Below the pieces are notes generated by a model, which had not been told where the DNA came from, did not search any database, and saw only the letters and a list, made by a program, of their open reading frames with translations. The position numbers and the translations under genes are program-made. A DNA stretch of 34,319 nt from Chloroflexota bacterium (GTDB lineage Bacteria; Chloroflexota; Dehalococcoidia; Lucifugimonadales; Australimonadaceae), in assembly GCA_028874795.1 (NCBI GenBank), contig JAPPHT010000001.1:1-34319 (forward strand). Direction: 5' to 3'. Below are positions 7,994-15,615 of the stretch, piece after piece (the first letter of the stretch is position 1; each line of letters opens with the position of its first letter).

Positions 7994-10054
7994 ATGAGGT
8001 CCCCACTCATCGCCACCCTGGTTCTTGTCGCCCTTCTATCTCTCCTCGCAGCCTGTGAGGCTCCTGAGCCGACTCCCACTTCAACCCCGGCGCCCGAACC
8101 GACTCCTACGCGTACGCCAACAGAAGCTCCTATGCCGGAGCCCCGGCCTGATCCCGGACCCACCCCCACGGCAGCTCCACCCGTGGCGTCCGATATCCCG
8201 GCAGCGGAGGACGCCTTTCAGGAGGCCCCCTGTCCCTTCGACACCCCGGCCGGCAGTCCGCTGGCCGCAGCCCAGTGCGGCTCACTGACCGTTCCCGCGG
8301 ACTACGATGACCCTTCCGCGGGGACGTTCGAGATAGCAGTGGCCGTATTCCCGGCCAGTGGCGAGCGCACCTCCGACGTTCCAGTCGTCTACCTGGAGGG
8401 CGGACCTGGCGGAAAGTCGATGGAGGGGCTGGAAGTGAGCGGCGGCGCGTTCCTGGAGCCGCTCAACGAGAGCCGGGACGTAGTCGTGTTCGACCAGCGT
8501 GGCGTCGGTTTCTCGCGTCCCGCTTTGGACTGCCCCGAAACCCGGGAAGTCAGCCGCGAGCTGATCAGCCAGACGCTGCCGATCGCAGAGGAGACCGAAA
8601 TCTGGATGGAGGCACTCCAAACCTGCCGGGACCGCCTCGCGGGGGAAGGGATCGACCTTTCCCTCATCGACAGTGCCTCCAACGCCGCGGACGTGGACCG
8701 CCTGCGCGCCGCGCTCGGCCACGAGCAGTGGGACCTGTACGGCGTGTCGTACGGGACCCGCCTCGCACAGACCGTGATGCGGGACTTCCCCGACGGCGTC
8801 CGGCGGGTAGTGCTGGACTCCGCGTACCCCCTGGAGGTGGACCTCTTCGCAAGCATCCCCGCCAGCTCTGACCGGTCGTTCCAGCTGCTGTTCGACTCGT
8901 GCGCGGCAGACCCTGCCTGCAGCGAGCATTACCCCGATATCGAGGGCACGCTGTCGCAGGCCTTTGACCGGCTCTCCGCATCGCCGGAGCCAGGCAAGGC
9001 GTCGTTCTCCCTCGACGGCGACATCGTCGATACGTTGATGACGGGAGAGCGCCTGGCTTCGCTGGTGTTCGAGGCGTTCTACCAGACCGACGTCATACCC
9101 TGGCTGCCGGACATCATCACGGAGGCCGCGCAGGGTAACGTGGAACCGGCAAACCTGATGCTCTCCAACAGCCTCATCAACGACGCCTTCATATCCGTTG
9201 GTATGTACTATTCGACGCAATGCCAGAATGAGATTGCATTCGCCTTGGAAGAGCGACTCACTGCGAGCGTCGCGGCGAACCCGTTGTTCGCCAGGATGCA
9301 GGACCCCGAGGGGACCTTCGCGCGGGACGTCCTCGAATCGTGCCGCACCTGGGACGTGCCGGCATCTCGGGCAGTGGAGAACGAGCCCGTTCGGAGCGAC
9401 ATCCCCACGCTCGTGCTCGCAGGTGAGTTCGATCCGATCACTCCGCCCGCGCTCGGGATGGCGGTCGCAGCGAACCTGTCCAACGTCACGTTTATCGAGT
9501 TCCCCTCCATTGGCCACGGCGTGCTCAACGAAGGCGATTGCGGCAGGGACGTGGTCGTAGCGTTCCTGGACGGAGATGACGCGCCGGACGCGTCGTGCGC
9601 GTCAGAGCGTTCGATCGCATGGGTGCCGCCGTTGGACAGCGTTACGCTGAACGCTGTGGACTCGCCTTTTGGAGTGCGGATCATGGAACCCGAGGGGTGG
9701 GAGCCGCTGGGAGAGCTGACTCCCGGCCAGTTCCTGCGGCACGAGATCGCCGGTCCCGTGCTCATCCAGACGGTCATCCCCGGTCTGACTGTGGAGCAGT
9801 TCATGGAGGGACAGGTCGGCCGCCTGCCAGGGATCGAGCCGGAGGAGCTGGACACGATAAGTGTCGGCGACCTGTCGTGGCGTGTGGTGCTGGTCGAAGT
9901 AGAGGGGAGGCTCCAGATCCTGGCCGCCGCCCAGGCGGTGCCAGGGTCCGGCGTCACCGGCGTGCTGCTGGCCGCAGTGATCGGGTTCCCGTACCAGCGA
10001 GACATCCTGCTCGATGAGCTGCTGTACCCGACGCTGGAGGTCTTCGGCACCTAG
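7994..10054 (+). CDS. secreted lipoprotein alpha/beta hydrolase (TAP/proline iminopeptidase-like)
   Basis: The product is 686 residues. It starts with a lipoprotein signal (hydrophobic residues 5-19, lipobox LLAAC, Cys21) and a Pro/Thr-rich linker to about residue 60. An alpha/beta hydrolase domain of the tripeptidyl-aminopeptidase/prolyl-aminopeptidase type follows. It has an oxyanion motif VVYLEGGPGG, nucleophile Ser252 in YGVSYGTRLA, Asp480 in AGEFDPITPP and His508 in SIGHGVL, so the triad is complete. After about residue 535 there is an extra C-terminal domain of about 150 residues with no recognised motif. The domain order fits a cell-surface peptidase or esterase that trims peptides. 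It ends 7 nt before the end of the convergent permease gene. The exact substrate is unknown. Confidence 0.87.
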   Translation: MRSPLIATLVLVALLSLLAACEAPEPTPTSTPAPEPTPTRTPTEAPMPEPRPDPGPTPTAAPPVASDIPAAEDAFQEAPCPFDTPAGSPLAAAQCGSLTVPADYDDPSAGTFEIAVAVFPASGERTSDVPVVYLEGGPGGKSMEGLEVSGGAFLEPLNESRDVVVFDQRGVGFSRPALDCPETREVSRELISQTLPIAEETEIWMEALQTCRDRLAGEGIDLSLIDSASNAADVDRLRAALGHEQWDLYGVSYGTRLAQTVMRDFPDGVRRVVLDSAYPLEVDLFASIPASSDRSFQLLFDSCAADPACSEHYPDIEGTLSQAFDRLSASPEPGKASFSLDGDIVDTLMTGERLASLVFEAFYQTDVIPWLPDIITEAAQGNVEPANLMLSNSLINDAFISVGMYYSTQCQNEIAFALEERLTASVAANPLFARMQDPEGTFARDVLESCRTWDVPASRAVENEPVRSDIPTLVLAGEFDPITPPALGMAVAANLSNVTFIEFPSIGHGVLNEGDCGRDVVVAFLDGDDAPDASCASERSIAWVPPLDSVTLNAVDSPFGVRIMEPEGWEPLGELTPGQFLRHEIAGPVLIQTVIPGLTVEQFMEGQVGRLPGIEPEELDTISVGDLSWRVVLVEVEGRLQILAAAQAVPGSGVTGVLLAAVIGFPYQRDILLDELLYPTLEVFGT

Positions 10055-10061
10055 CGGTGCG

Positions 10062-10556
10062 TCATACGAGTAGTTGGTAAACCGGCGGGGTGAGCACGCC
10101 CGCAACGATCGGGAAGGGCAGGTTCACCAGCGTCCGGCTCGTTGTGAATGCGCCGCCCAGGAAGGGCAACTCCCACATCACCGTACGCGTGAAGGGTATG
10201 GTGTTCCATGCCGTGATCAAGGCCGCTACCGGCCCGACACCGGCTCCAGCGAGGAAGACGGACGCGGCGAGCGGGATGACGACGTAAGGCCCGCCAGGGA
10301 TGAGCATACCCACCGCCGCGCCGATGAGGATGCCTGTGAAGCCGGACTCGTCGCCTATCCACTGGGTGATGACCTCCTGCGGCAGGATGACCTGTGTCAT
10401 CCCGGCGAGCAGCATGCCCAGTACCAGCATCCGGGCCACGGAGCGGAACAGGAGGGCGCTCGTCTGCCCGCCGGAGCGCACGCCGGAGAAGCCTTCCTTG
10501 CGCAAAACGAGGACCAGCGTGAGGGCCACGATCCCGGCCAGCAGGTAGAGCGTCAT
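10062..10556 (-). CDS. half-size permease, second of a pair (DUF318/ArsP_1-like)
   Basis: The 164-residue protein has about four or five membrane segments and the motif GAAVGMLIPGGPYVVIP near residue 77. This aligns in position with the GA..G...P.CSC..vP motif that I recall for predicted permeases of the DUF318 type, but the cysteines are replaced by GGPYV. Those permeases are usually about 300 residues in one chain; here the neighbour (10553-11146) carries the same motif, so the two chains may form one transporter. The ATG overlaps the neighbour's stop by 4 nt (ATGA), indicating translational coupling. Transported substrate is unknown. Confidence 0.65.
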   Translation of the reverse strand: MTLYLLAGIVALTLVLVLRKEGFSGVRSGGQTSALLFRSVARMLVLGMLLAGMTQVILPQEVITQWIGDESGFTGILIGAAVGMLIPGGPYVVIPLAASVFLAGAGVGPVAALITAWNTIPFTRTVMWELPFLGGAFTTSRTLVNLPFPIVAGVLTPPVYQLLV

Positions 10557-11146
10557 TCTGCCTGCTCCTGCTCAGCCCGGCCGATGCGTGACCGCGCCGC
10601 TTCCTGCGCGCCGCGCGGCATGAGACGGAAGACGACAGGCACCAGCACCGATCCGACAGCAATCATCCAGAGCGTGGCGAGGGTCTTTGCCAGAGCGAGC
10701 GGCACGCCCAGGAATGGCAGCTCGAACACGAAGAAGCGGTTGGCTGTGAAGATGTTCCGTGCCACGGCGAACGCCGAGATGGAAGCGATGCCTGCGCCGC
10801 CGTGCATGAGCGCTGCCGCTATGGGATACATGACGTACGGGCCGCCGGGCGACAGCATGCCCGCCGCCGCGCCGATGATCACGCCCTTCGTCCCGGCTTC
10901 GTCTCCCATCCAGCGTCCGACGATCCTGGGCGGGAAGAGGACGGTGATGAACCCGGCCAGCAGGAAACCGAGCAGGAGGGCGGGCGCAGCCTGGCGGACG
11001 ATGGATACGGTGTTCTCACCGCCCTGGCGCAGGCCGTCCGCGCCGTGCTGCAGGAAAGCGACCAGCGAGGCCGCAGCGAGCAGGCTCACCATCGTGAGGA
11101 GCGTCGTATCGCGCCACCACGACTTCTTCTTCTGTGATTCGCCCAT
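10553..11146 (-). CDS. half-size permease, first of a pair (DUF318/ArsP_1-like)
   Basis: The 197-residue protein has a basic N-terminus (QKKKSWWR), about five membrane segments, the sequence RWMGDEAGTKGVIIGAAAGM and then SPGGPYVMYPIAA. The partner gene has WIGDESGFTGILIGAAVGM and PGGPYVVIPLAA at equivalent positions, so the two are paralogous halves. It is the first gene of a two-gene operon; the following 168 bp up to the ABC operon's end hold only a weak inverted repeat (11193-11219) and a palindromic repeat remnant around 11275-11312. Function is assigned by general resemblance only. Confidence 0.65.
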   Translation of the reverse strand: MGESQKKKSWWRDTTLLTMVSLLAAASLVAFLQHGADGLRQGGENTVSIVRQAAPALLLGFLLAGFITVLFPPRIVGRWMGDEAGTKGVIIGAAAGMLSPGGPYVMYPIAAALMHGGAGIASISAFAVARNIFTANRFFVFELPFLGVPLALAKTLATLWMIAVGSVLVPVVFRLMPRGAQEAARSRIGRAEQEQAE

Positions 11147-11274
11147 GGGTATTCGGCTTCGTCAGTACAGGGATCGCCCCGATTCTATCCTCTGAGCCAG
11201 CGTTCCACGAATCGGCTCAGGTGCACTCCTGCCGGCAGCAGGGTTGTGCAACCCGCCCACGTCACCGCGCCGAG

Positions 11275-11312
11275 CGCCCTCACGCTGACCCTCTCCCGCA
11301 GGAGGAGGGCAG
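11275..11312. repeat. short palindromic repeat remnant
   Basis: The stretch contains CTGACCCTCTCCC followed by AGGAGGAGGGC, which can fold back on itself. It shares wording with palindromic elements at 16705-16757, about 20205-20250 and 33735-33780. It lies just after the ABC operon stop (which is at 11315-11317 on the minus strand) and may act as its terminator-like hairpin. Confidence 0.4.
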
Positions 11313-11314
11313 AC

Positions 11315-12025
11315 CTACTGGATGTCCATGCGGCTCAGGCGACGTGTCGTGAGCAGGAAGAACACGACGGTTACGAGCGCAGCGCCGACAAGGGCGGGGG
11401 TCATCGCGATGGTCAGGTCCTCGCCGAACGCCTGGTCGTTGAGCCCGTGGGCGGTGCCGAAGATGTAGCTGCGGATGCTCAGGTAGCGTGTGCCGCTCAG
11501 GAAGCTCGTGATGAGCGCCTCCCAGAGCAGCACGTAGACGAGGCCGAACCCAAGCGCGCGCGTCGTGAGCAGGCCGAGCCAGGTGAACGCGGAGGCGTAG
11601 GCCACGACGCCAACGACTACGCCGATCGCCGCCGCTACCGGAGCGTTGCCGACCCCATCCGGGTCCATCATCGTGATGACCGCGGCGACGACCGCCATCA
11701 AGGGGGCCGCAACCACGACCGAGGCCGCGAACTTCGAGAGCACGATCGTCCAGCGCGGCACGGGTTTCGTGGTGAGCAGGCTCAGGGTGCGGTCCTCCAC
11801 CTCGTTGCCGAACGCGCTGGTCGCCAGCACCATGACGGTGATCGGCAGCGTGACGGAGATGACGAGCCCACCCAGTACAGGCCCGATGAGGGTGCCGCCT
11901 TCCGCGACCGTGGAGTCGAGGATGACCGCGAGCCCCAGGGGGAGGAAAGCGAGCACGATGAGCAGCGCGATCTTGCGCCGTGTGACGGCCTGGCGCAGCG
12001 CCAGTATGAAGAGCGCGGCGATCAC
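11315..12025 (-). CDS. ABC-2 type transporter permease
   Basis: The 236-residue membrane protein has six predicted membrane segments with the short connecting loops of ABC-2 exporters. An amphipathic segment (FGNEVEDRTLSLLTTKPVPRW, near residue 75, reads like the conserved coupling region) precedes the second membrane helix. It starts with GTG at 12025, overlapping the stop of the ATPase gene by 4 nt (GTGA), and is the last gene of the four-gene operon. It probably pairs with the ATPase at 12022-12948. The exported substrate is unknown. Confidence 0.8.
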   Translation of the reverse strand: MIAALFILALRQAVTRRKIALLIVLAFLPLGLAVILDSTVAEGGTLIGPVLGGLVISVTLPITVMVLATSAFGNEVEDRTLSLLTTKPVPRWTIVLSKFAASVVVAAPLMAVVAAVITMMDPDGVGNAPVAAAIGVVVGVVAYASAFTWLGLLTTRALGFGLVYVLLWEALITSFLSGTRYLSIRSYIFGTAHGLNDQAFGEDLTIAMTPALVGAALVTVVFFLLTTRRLSRMDIQ

Positions 12026-12948
12026 CGTTGCACCACGTACGAGAAGACGCTCTCAAGCGAGTCGTCCAGCGGCTCGATGCGGTAGAGGCGGCTCCCGATG
12101 TCCTGTGCGAGCTTCGGGGCCATCCGCTGAAGCTCGGCGACGTTGCGGGTCAGCACCTCGACGTTCCCGTTCTCGTCCAGGGAGACGGACTCCACAGAGT
12201 CCAGCGCCACGAGCGCAGCGGCCATCTCCCGCTGCTTCGACGCGCCGATGCGCACCTGGAAGGGGCGTTCGTCCAGCTTCTCGCGTATGGCGTGGAAGTC
12301 TCCCGACGCCGCCAGCTTCCCGCTGACCACGAGCAGGATGCGGTCGGCGAGCGCCTCGACCTCTTCGAGGATGTGGGAAGAGATGAGGATGGCCTTGCCC
12401 TCCTTGGAGAGCCGCGCGACGAAGTCGGAGAACTCGACGCGTTGTCGCGGGTCGGTGCCGTTCAGCGGTTCGTCCAGTATCAGCACTTCCGGCTCATGGA
12501 CTATCGCCCCGGCGAGCCTTATGCGCTGCCGCATCCCGCGCGAGTACGTGCCCGTGGGCCGGTTCTGCGCATCCTCCAGGTTCGCCGCGTGGATGGCGCG
12601 GTCCACCGCGGCCTCGTCGTCCATGCCCTGCAGCCGGGCCGCCAGGCGCACGAAGTCCCGCCCTGTCATGAACGGGTAGAGCACGTCGTGCTCCAGCATC
12701 ACGCCGATGCGCCGGTAGAGGCTGATGTTGCCCTGCACCTCCTCGCCGAGCACGCGGACGCCGCCCCGTGACGGCCGGACGAGGCCGCACATCATGCTCA
12801 GCAGGGTGGTCTTCCCCGCACCGTTCGGTCCGAGGATGCCCGTGACGCCGGGGTAGACGTCGAACGAGACGTCATTGACCGCCACGACGCTGCCGAACCA
12901 CTTAGACACGCCTTCTACCCGGACAGCCGGGCTCAAAGCGGTGATCAT
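12022..12948 (-). CDS. ABC transporter ATP-binding protein
   Basis: The 308-residue ATPase has Walker A GPNGAGKTT (about residue 40), an ABC signature variant YSRGMRQR in place of LSGGQ, Walker B VLILDEP and the H-loop histidine in SSHILEEVEALADR. The D-loop reads LNGTDP rather than the usual TAGLDP. A C-terminal extension of about 80 residues is typical of drug/antibiotic exporter ATPases. The start at 12948 has GGAGG 8 nt upstream; a start at 13002 would read into the neighbour. It overlaps the upstream permease gene by ATGA. It powers export with a neighbouring ABC-2 permease. Confidence 0.9.
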   Translation of the reverse strand: MITALSPAVRVEGVSKWFGSVVAVNDVSFDVYPGVTGILGPNGAGKTTLLSMMCGLVRPSRGGVRVLGEEVQGNISLYRRIGVMLEHDVLYPFMTGRDFVRLAARLQGMDDEAAVDRAIHAANLEDAQNRPTGTYSRGMRQRIRLAGAIVHEPEVLILDEPLNGTDPRQRVEFSDFVARLSKEGKAILISSHILEEVEALADRILLVVSGKLAASGDFHAIREKLDERPFQVRIGASKQREMAAALVALDSVESVSLDENGNVEVLTRNVAELQRMAPKLAQDIGSRLYRIEPLDDSLESVFSYVVQR

Positions 12949-13922
12949 AGCCGGATCCTCCGGTAGCGGTGCCACAACAGCAGGGCAGGGATGCCCGTCC
13001 ACAGCACGTACACGCCGATGGGGAAGGCGTCGTGCAGTTCGGAGACAGCGATCGATGCCGGGGAGCCTTCCCCTGGTCCGGGGTCTACGTCGAACACCAT
13101 GTTGTTGATGTTGTCCGTGACCCCGCCCAGGTGAAGCAGGCCCACGTACGGCGCAAGGTCACCCACCGGGCGGGTGCATTCCTCGGTGCGCGATATCGTC
13201 TCGCCGTCCTGTGCGACTGTGTCGAACGTGCACTCCTGGAAGGTGAGCCCGTCGCTGATGGAGTTGAGCAGAAGCCACGCGGCGATGATGAATGCGGCGG
13301 CGTAGGCGCGGCGTGTCGTGAAGGCAGCCACGGCCAGCGGCCCCACGGAGATGAAGGCAGCGATGAGCGCGCCCATGAACAGGATGCGCGGCACGTCCTC
13401 CCAGTTCTCCCGGAGGTAGTCGACCTGATCGTTCGCCGTGAGGATGAGCCCCGCCTGCAGGACGATCTGGCCGGCGTAGACCAGCACGAGCACGATAGCG
13501 AAGAAGGCGAGGAAGCGCGCGATAAGGTAGTCGTTGGAGGTGAGCGGGCGGACGAGGTAGAGCGGAAGCACGTTGTCACGCCGGTCCGGACAGAGGAGCT
13601 CCGGCGCCATGATGGCCCCGAAGATGATGAGGATGACGCTCACGATGGAGTAGTAGTCGGCGGGGCCGGGGATGAAGTCTGCTGCTTCGTCACCGGCGAC
13701 AGGGTCGAGAAAGGCGAGGATCGTCACGAACACCAACGCCGGGGTCATCACCGCCAGGAACAAGCCGACCGGCAGTATCTTGGCGCGCCCCCCGCGGCCG
13801 ATGCCGAGCACGGTGCGGACGCCGTTCTCGAACAGCGCCAAGCGCGCGCGGCTGCGTCCTTCGCGTGGCCCCGTGTACCGTTGGTACCCGAGGTCGAAGA
13901 CCTCCGCCTCTCCCGCCCTCAC
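12945..13922 (-). CDS. ABC-2 type transporter permease, long form
   Basis: The 325-residue membrane protein begins with a cytoplasmic stretch (FDLGYQRYTGPREGRSRAR) and has about six membrane segments. A roughly 65-residue hydrophilic loop with two or three cysteines (QECTFDT... EECTRP) lies before the last helix, probably outside the membrane. It starts with GTG at 13922, overlapping the preceding ATPase gene by 4 nt. It likely pairs with the ATPase at 13919-14821. Similar YTGPREGR N-termini occur in ABC permeases of actinobacteria and Chloroflexota; the substrate is unknown. Confidence 0.8.
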   Translation of the reverse strand: MRAGEAEVFDLGYQRYTGPREGRSRARLALFENGVRTVLGIGRGGRAKILPVGLFLAVMTPALVFVTILAFLDPVAGDEAADFIPGPADYYSIVSVILIIFGAIMAPELLCPDRRDNVLPLYLVRPLTSNDYLIARFLAFFAIVLVLVYAGQIVLQAGLILTANDQVDYLRENWEDVPRILFMGALIAAFISVGPLAVAAFTTRRAYAAAFIIAAWLLLNSISDGLTFQECTFDTVAQDGETISRTEECTRPVGDLAPYVGLLHLGGVTDNINNMVFDVDPGPGEGSPASIAVSELHDAFPIGVYVLWTGIPALLLWHRYRRIRL

Positions 13923-14821
13923 GCCGGCCTGCTCCTGAAGATGTCGGTGAGAGTGCGGCGCTCCGGAGAGAGCCGTCGTATGCGGGCGCCGGACTCGACC
14001 GCGGCGTCGCGGATGAGGTCGTAGTCGGCTTCCCGCGCCTGCTCGATGACGAGCATCTGTCCATCGTCCGACGCGTGCACTCCCTTCGCCGCGAGCGCGG
14101 TCACGAATTCCTCATGCCGGTCCGCGACTTCGATGAGCAGCGTCTCCGTTTCCTCGGTGAGTTTGGCGACCGCGCCCTCCTGGGCGAGCACGCCGGACTC
14201 GAGCACGAGGACTGAATCCGCGGTGCGCTCGACGTCGCCCATCAGGTGCGTCGAGAGCATGACGCTGATGCCGAACGTATTCGCCGTGCGATGGATCAGC
14301 CGCAGCATCTCCTGCCGTCCGTCCGGGTCGAGGCCGGCGGTCGGCTCGTCGAGCAGCACGAGCACGGGGTCGTGGACGATCGCCTGCGCGAGCTTCACGC
14401 GCTGCTTCATGCCGGTGGAGTACTCGCCGATGGGGCGGTAGCGCTCCTCGTCCAGCCCGACGTGACGGAGCACGTCAGCGGCGCGTGTGCGCGCCTGGCC
14501 CGGCGGTATGCCGCTCACCTGCGCCATGTGCATGAGAAACTCGGAGGCCGTCATGCTCCTGGGCAGGCATTCGTTCTCGGGCATGTAGCCGATGCGGGCG
14601 CGCCCCTCGGTGGAACGGTACGGCTCCTCGCCGAGGAGCATCGCCGAGCCGGAGGTGGGCTGGATCAATCCGAGGAAGAGTTTCATCGCCGTGCTCTTCC
14701 CGGCGCCGTTCGGGCCGAGCAGCCCGGTCACGCCCTCGCTGACGTCGAACGACACGCCGTCGAGAGCAACAGTGGAGCCGTAGTGCTTGGTGAGGTTCCG
14801 GGCTTCGAGCAGAGCAGGCAC
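13919..14821 (-). CDS. ABC transporter ATP-binding protein, first gene of the exporter operon
   Basis: The 300-residue ATPase has Walker A GPNGAGKST (about residues 36-44), signature variant YSTGMKQR, Walker B VLVLLDEPTAGLDPDG and the H-loop in LSTHLMGDVERTAD. It is the leading gene of ATPase-permease-ATPase-permease, each junction overlapping by 4 nt, so all four are probably made together as one heteromeric exporter or two related ones. The start is GTG at 14821 with no Shine-Dalgarno sequence but with TATACT ending 6 nt upstream, suggesting a leaderless mRNA. Confidence 0.9.
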   Translation of the reverse strand: MPALLEARNLTKHYGSTVALDGVSFDVSEGVTGLLGPNGAGKSTAMKLFLGLIQPTSGSAMLLGEEPYRSTEGRARIGYMPENECLPRSMTASEFLMHMAQVSGIPPGQARTRAADVLRHVGLDEERYRPIGEYSTGMKQRVKLAQAIVHDPVLVLLDEPTAGLDPDGRQEMLRLIHRTANTFGISVMLSTHLMGDVERTADSVLVLESGVLAQEGAVAKLTEETETLLIEVADRHEEFVTALAAKGVHASDDGQMLVIEQAREADYDLIRDAAVESGARIRRLSPERRTLTDIFRSRPA

Positions 14822-14827
14822 GGAGCG

Positions 14828-14833
14828 AGTATA
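14828..14833 (-). promoter_or_regulatory. -10 box of the ABC operon (leaderless)
   Basis: On the minus strand TATACT ends 6 nt before the GTG start. No consensus -35 is evident 17 bp upstream; that position falls on the arm of the palindrome at 14844-14858, which might be an operator. Confidence 0.45.
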
Positions 14834-14843
14834 CAGGATTACT

Positions 14844-14858
14844 ACCGAGACGCTCGGT
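14844..14858. promoter_or_regulatory. 15-bp palindrome between toxin gene and ABC operon
   Basis: ACCGAG-acg-CTCGGT is a perfect inverted repeat with a 3-nt loop. It starts 8 nt after the toxin stop codon and covers the expected -35 position of the ABC operon promoter. It could be a weak terminator of the toxin gene, an operator for the ABC genes, or both. Confidence 0.4.
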
Positions 14859-14865
14859 CTGACGG

Positions 14866-15282
14866 CTACCAGATGGCCTGCACCTGCGCTGAAGCGGCGA
14901 TGACAGGGTCCCGCGTCACGACCGGCACGCCGAGCGCAAGCGCCTCCGCCGCGATGAGCCGGTCGTGCATCTCCGGGATCTCCGGCAGGCGATCGAGTAG
15001 CTCCAGTTGGGTCCTGCCCAGGTCAGATAGGGTGAGGGAGTTCGACGTGGCGATTACTTCCATCAGATCCGAGGATGGGAGGGGTTGACCGGTCTTGACA
15101 GACAGGTAGAAGACCTCCGCCACCACGATTGCGGGCACGATCAAGACAGCATTGCCGGCGTCCGCCATCGCAAATATGTTGGCTGTGGCCGACGAGAGTC
15201 GTGGAGACGACTTCATGTACCACCACAGGGTATGTGCATCCACTACGAATCGTGGAAGACTACCTCGGTCGGTCTCCGTCAT
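14866..15282 (-). CDS. PIN-domain toxin, VapC-like
   Basis: The 138-residue protein is a PIN-domain ribonuclease. It has the first acidic residue in RFVVDAHTLWWY (about D14), a glutamate in PAIVVAEVFYLS (about E55), and the late acidic cluster in EIPEMHDRLIAAEALALG followed by VPVVTRDPVI. The length is right for VapC. These enzymes cut RNA (tRNA or rRNA in known cases) when freed from their antitoxin. The ATG at 15282 overlaps the antitoxin stop by 4 nt (ATGA), so the toxin is made second and coupled to the antitoxin. Confidence 0.88.
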   Translation of the reverse strand: MTETDRGSLPRFVVDAHTLWWYMKSSPRLSSATANIFAMADAGNAVLIVPAIVVAEVFYLSVKTGQPLPSSDLMEVIATSNSLTLSDLGRTQLELLDRLPEIPEMHDRLIAAEALALGVPVVTRDPVIAASAQVQAIW

Positions 15283-15530
15283 AGATCATCCGGGATACGC
15301 GGTTCCCATATCTTCTTGGCTTCGACGAAGTCTTCCCACTCCAGGTCGGGCAGGCGGCTTCCGAGTTCACGGAGACGCTTCAACGCAGACTCTTGAGCGG
15401 TAGGCTTCATGGGGATGAGCCGACCGCACGGTTTACCCCGGCGTGTGATGATGACCTCTTCGCCGTCTTCGAGGCCGCGCAGTATCTCGCTGACCTTCGC
15501 CTTGAACTCGCGCACGCTGTATGTAGTCAT
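15279..15530 (-). CDS. Phd/YefM-type antitoxin
   Basis: The 83-residue protein starts MTTYSVREFKAKVSEILRGL and continues GEEVIITRRGKPCGRLIP, the standard DNA-binding half of Phd/YefM antitoxins. Its C-terminal tail (WEDFVEAKKIWEPRIPDDL) should wrap the toxin. I chose the ATG at 15530 because GAGGAG is 9 nt upstream and the family begins here; the longer open frame upstream is antisense to icmF. It is co-transcribed with and precedes the PIN toxin. Antitoxins of this type repress their own operon, and an inverted repeat overlies its promoter. Confidence 0.9.
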   Translation of the reverse strand: MTTYSVREFKAKVSEILRGLEDGEEVIITRRGKPCGRLIPMKPTAQESALKRLRELGSRLPDLEWEDFVEAKKIWEPRIPDDL

Positions 15531-15581
15531 TTCACGATGCTCCTCGTGACTACATTCTACAAGCCGCCTCGCGTGGCACAA
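15521..15581 (-). promoter_or_regulatory. toxin-antitoxin promoter with overlapping operator palindrome
   Basis: Reading leftward, TTGTGC (15576-15581) and TAGAAT (15554-15559) are separated by 16 bp and suit a sigma-70-type promoter. ATGTAGTCA (15521-15529) and TGACTACAT (15547-15555) form a perfect 9-bp inverted repeat that touches the -10 box at one end and includes the antitoxin start codon at the other. Protein bound here would block transcription, fitting autoregulation by the antitoxin. Confidence 0.55.
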
Positions 15582-15602
15582 CCCCGCGTTCACACCCCAC
15601 GC

Positions 15603-15608
15603 TATACT
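15603..15608 (+). promoter_or_regulatory. -10 box of icmF (leaderless)
   Basis: TATACT ends 7 nt before the icmF ATG at 15616 and no Shine-Dalgarno sequence is present, so the transcript probably begins at the start codon. Confidence 0.45.
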
Positions 15609-15615
15609 TTTGGCC

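Noticed and set aside
11193-11219. Inverted repeat TGAGCC/GGCTCA between the permease and ABC operons
   Set aside because: A 6-bp stem with a 15-nt loop is expected by chance and shows no other terminator or operator feature.
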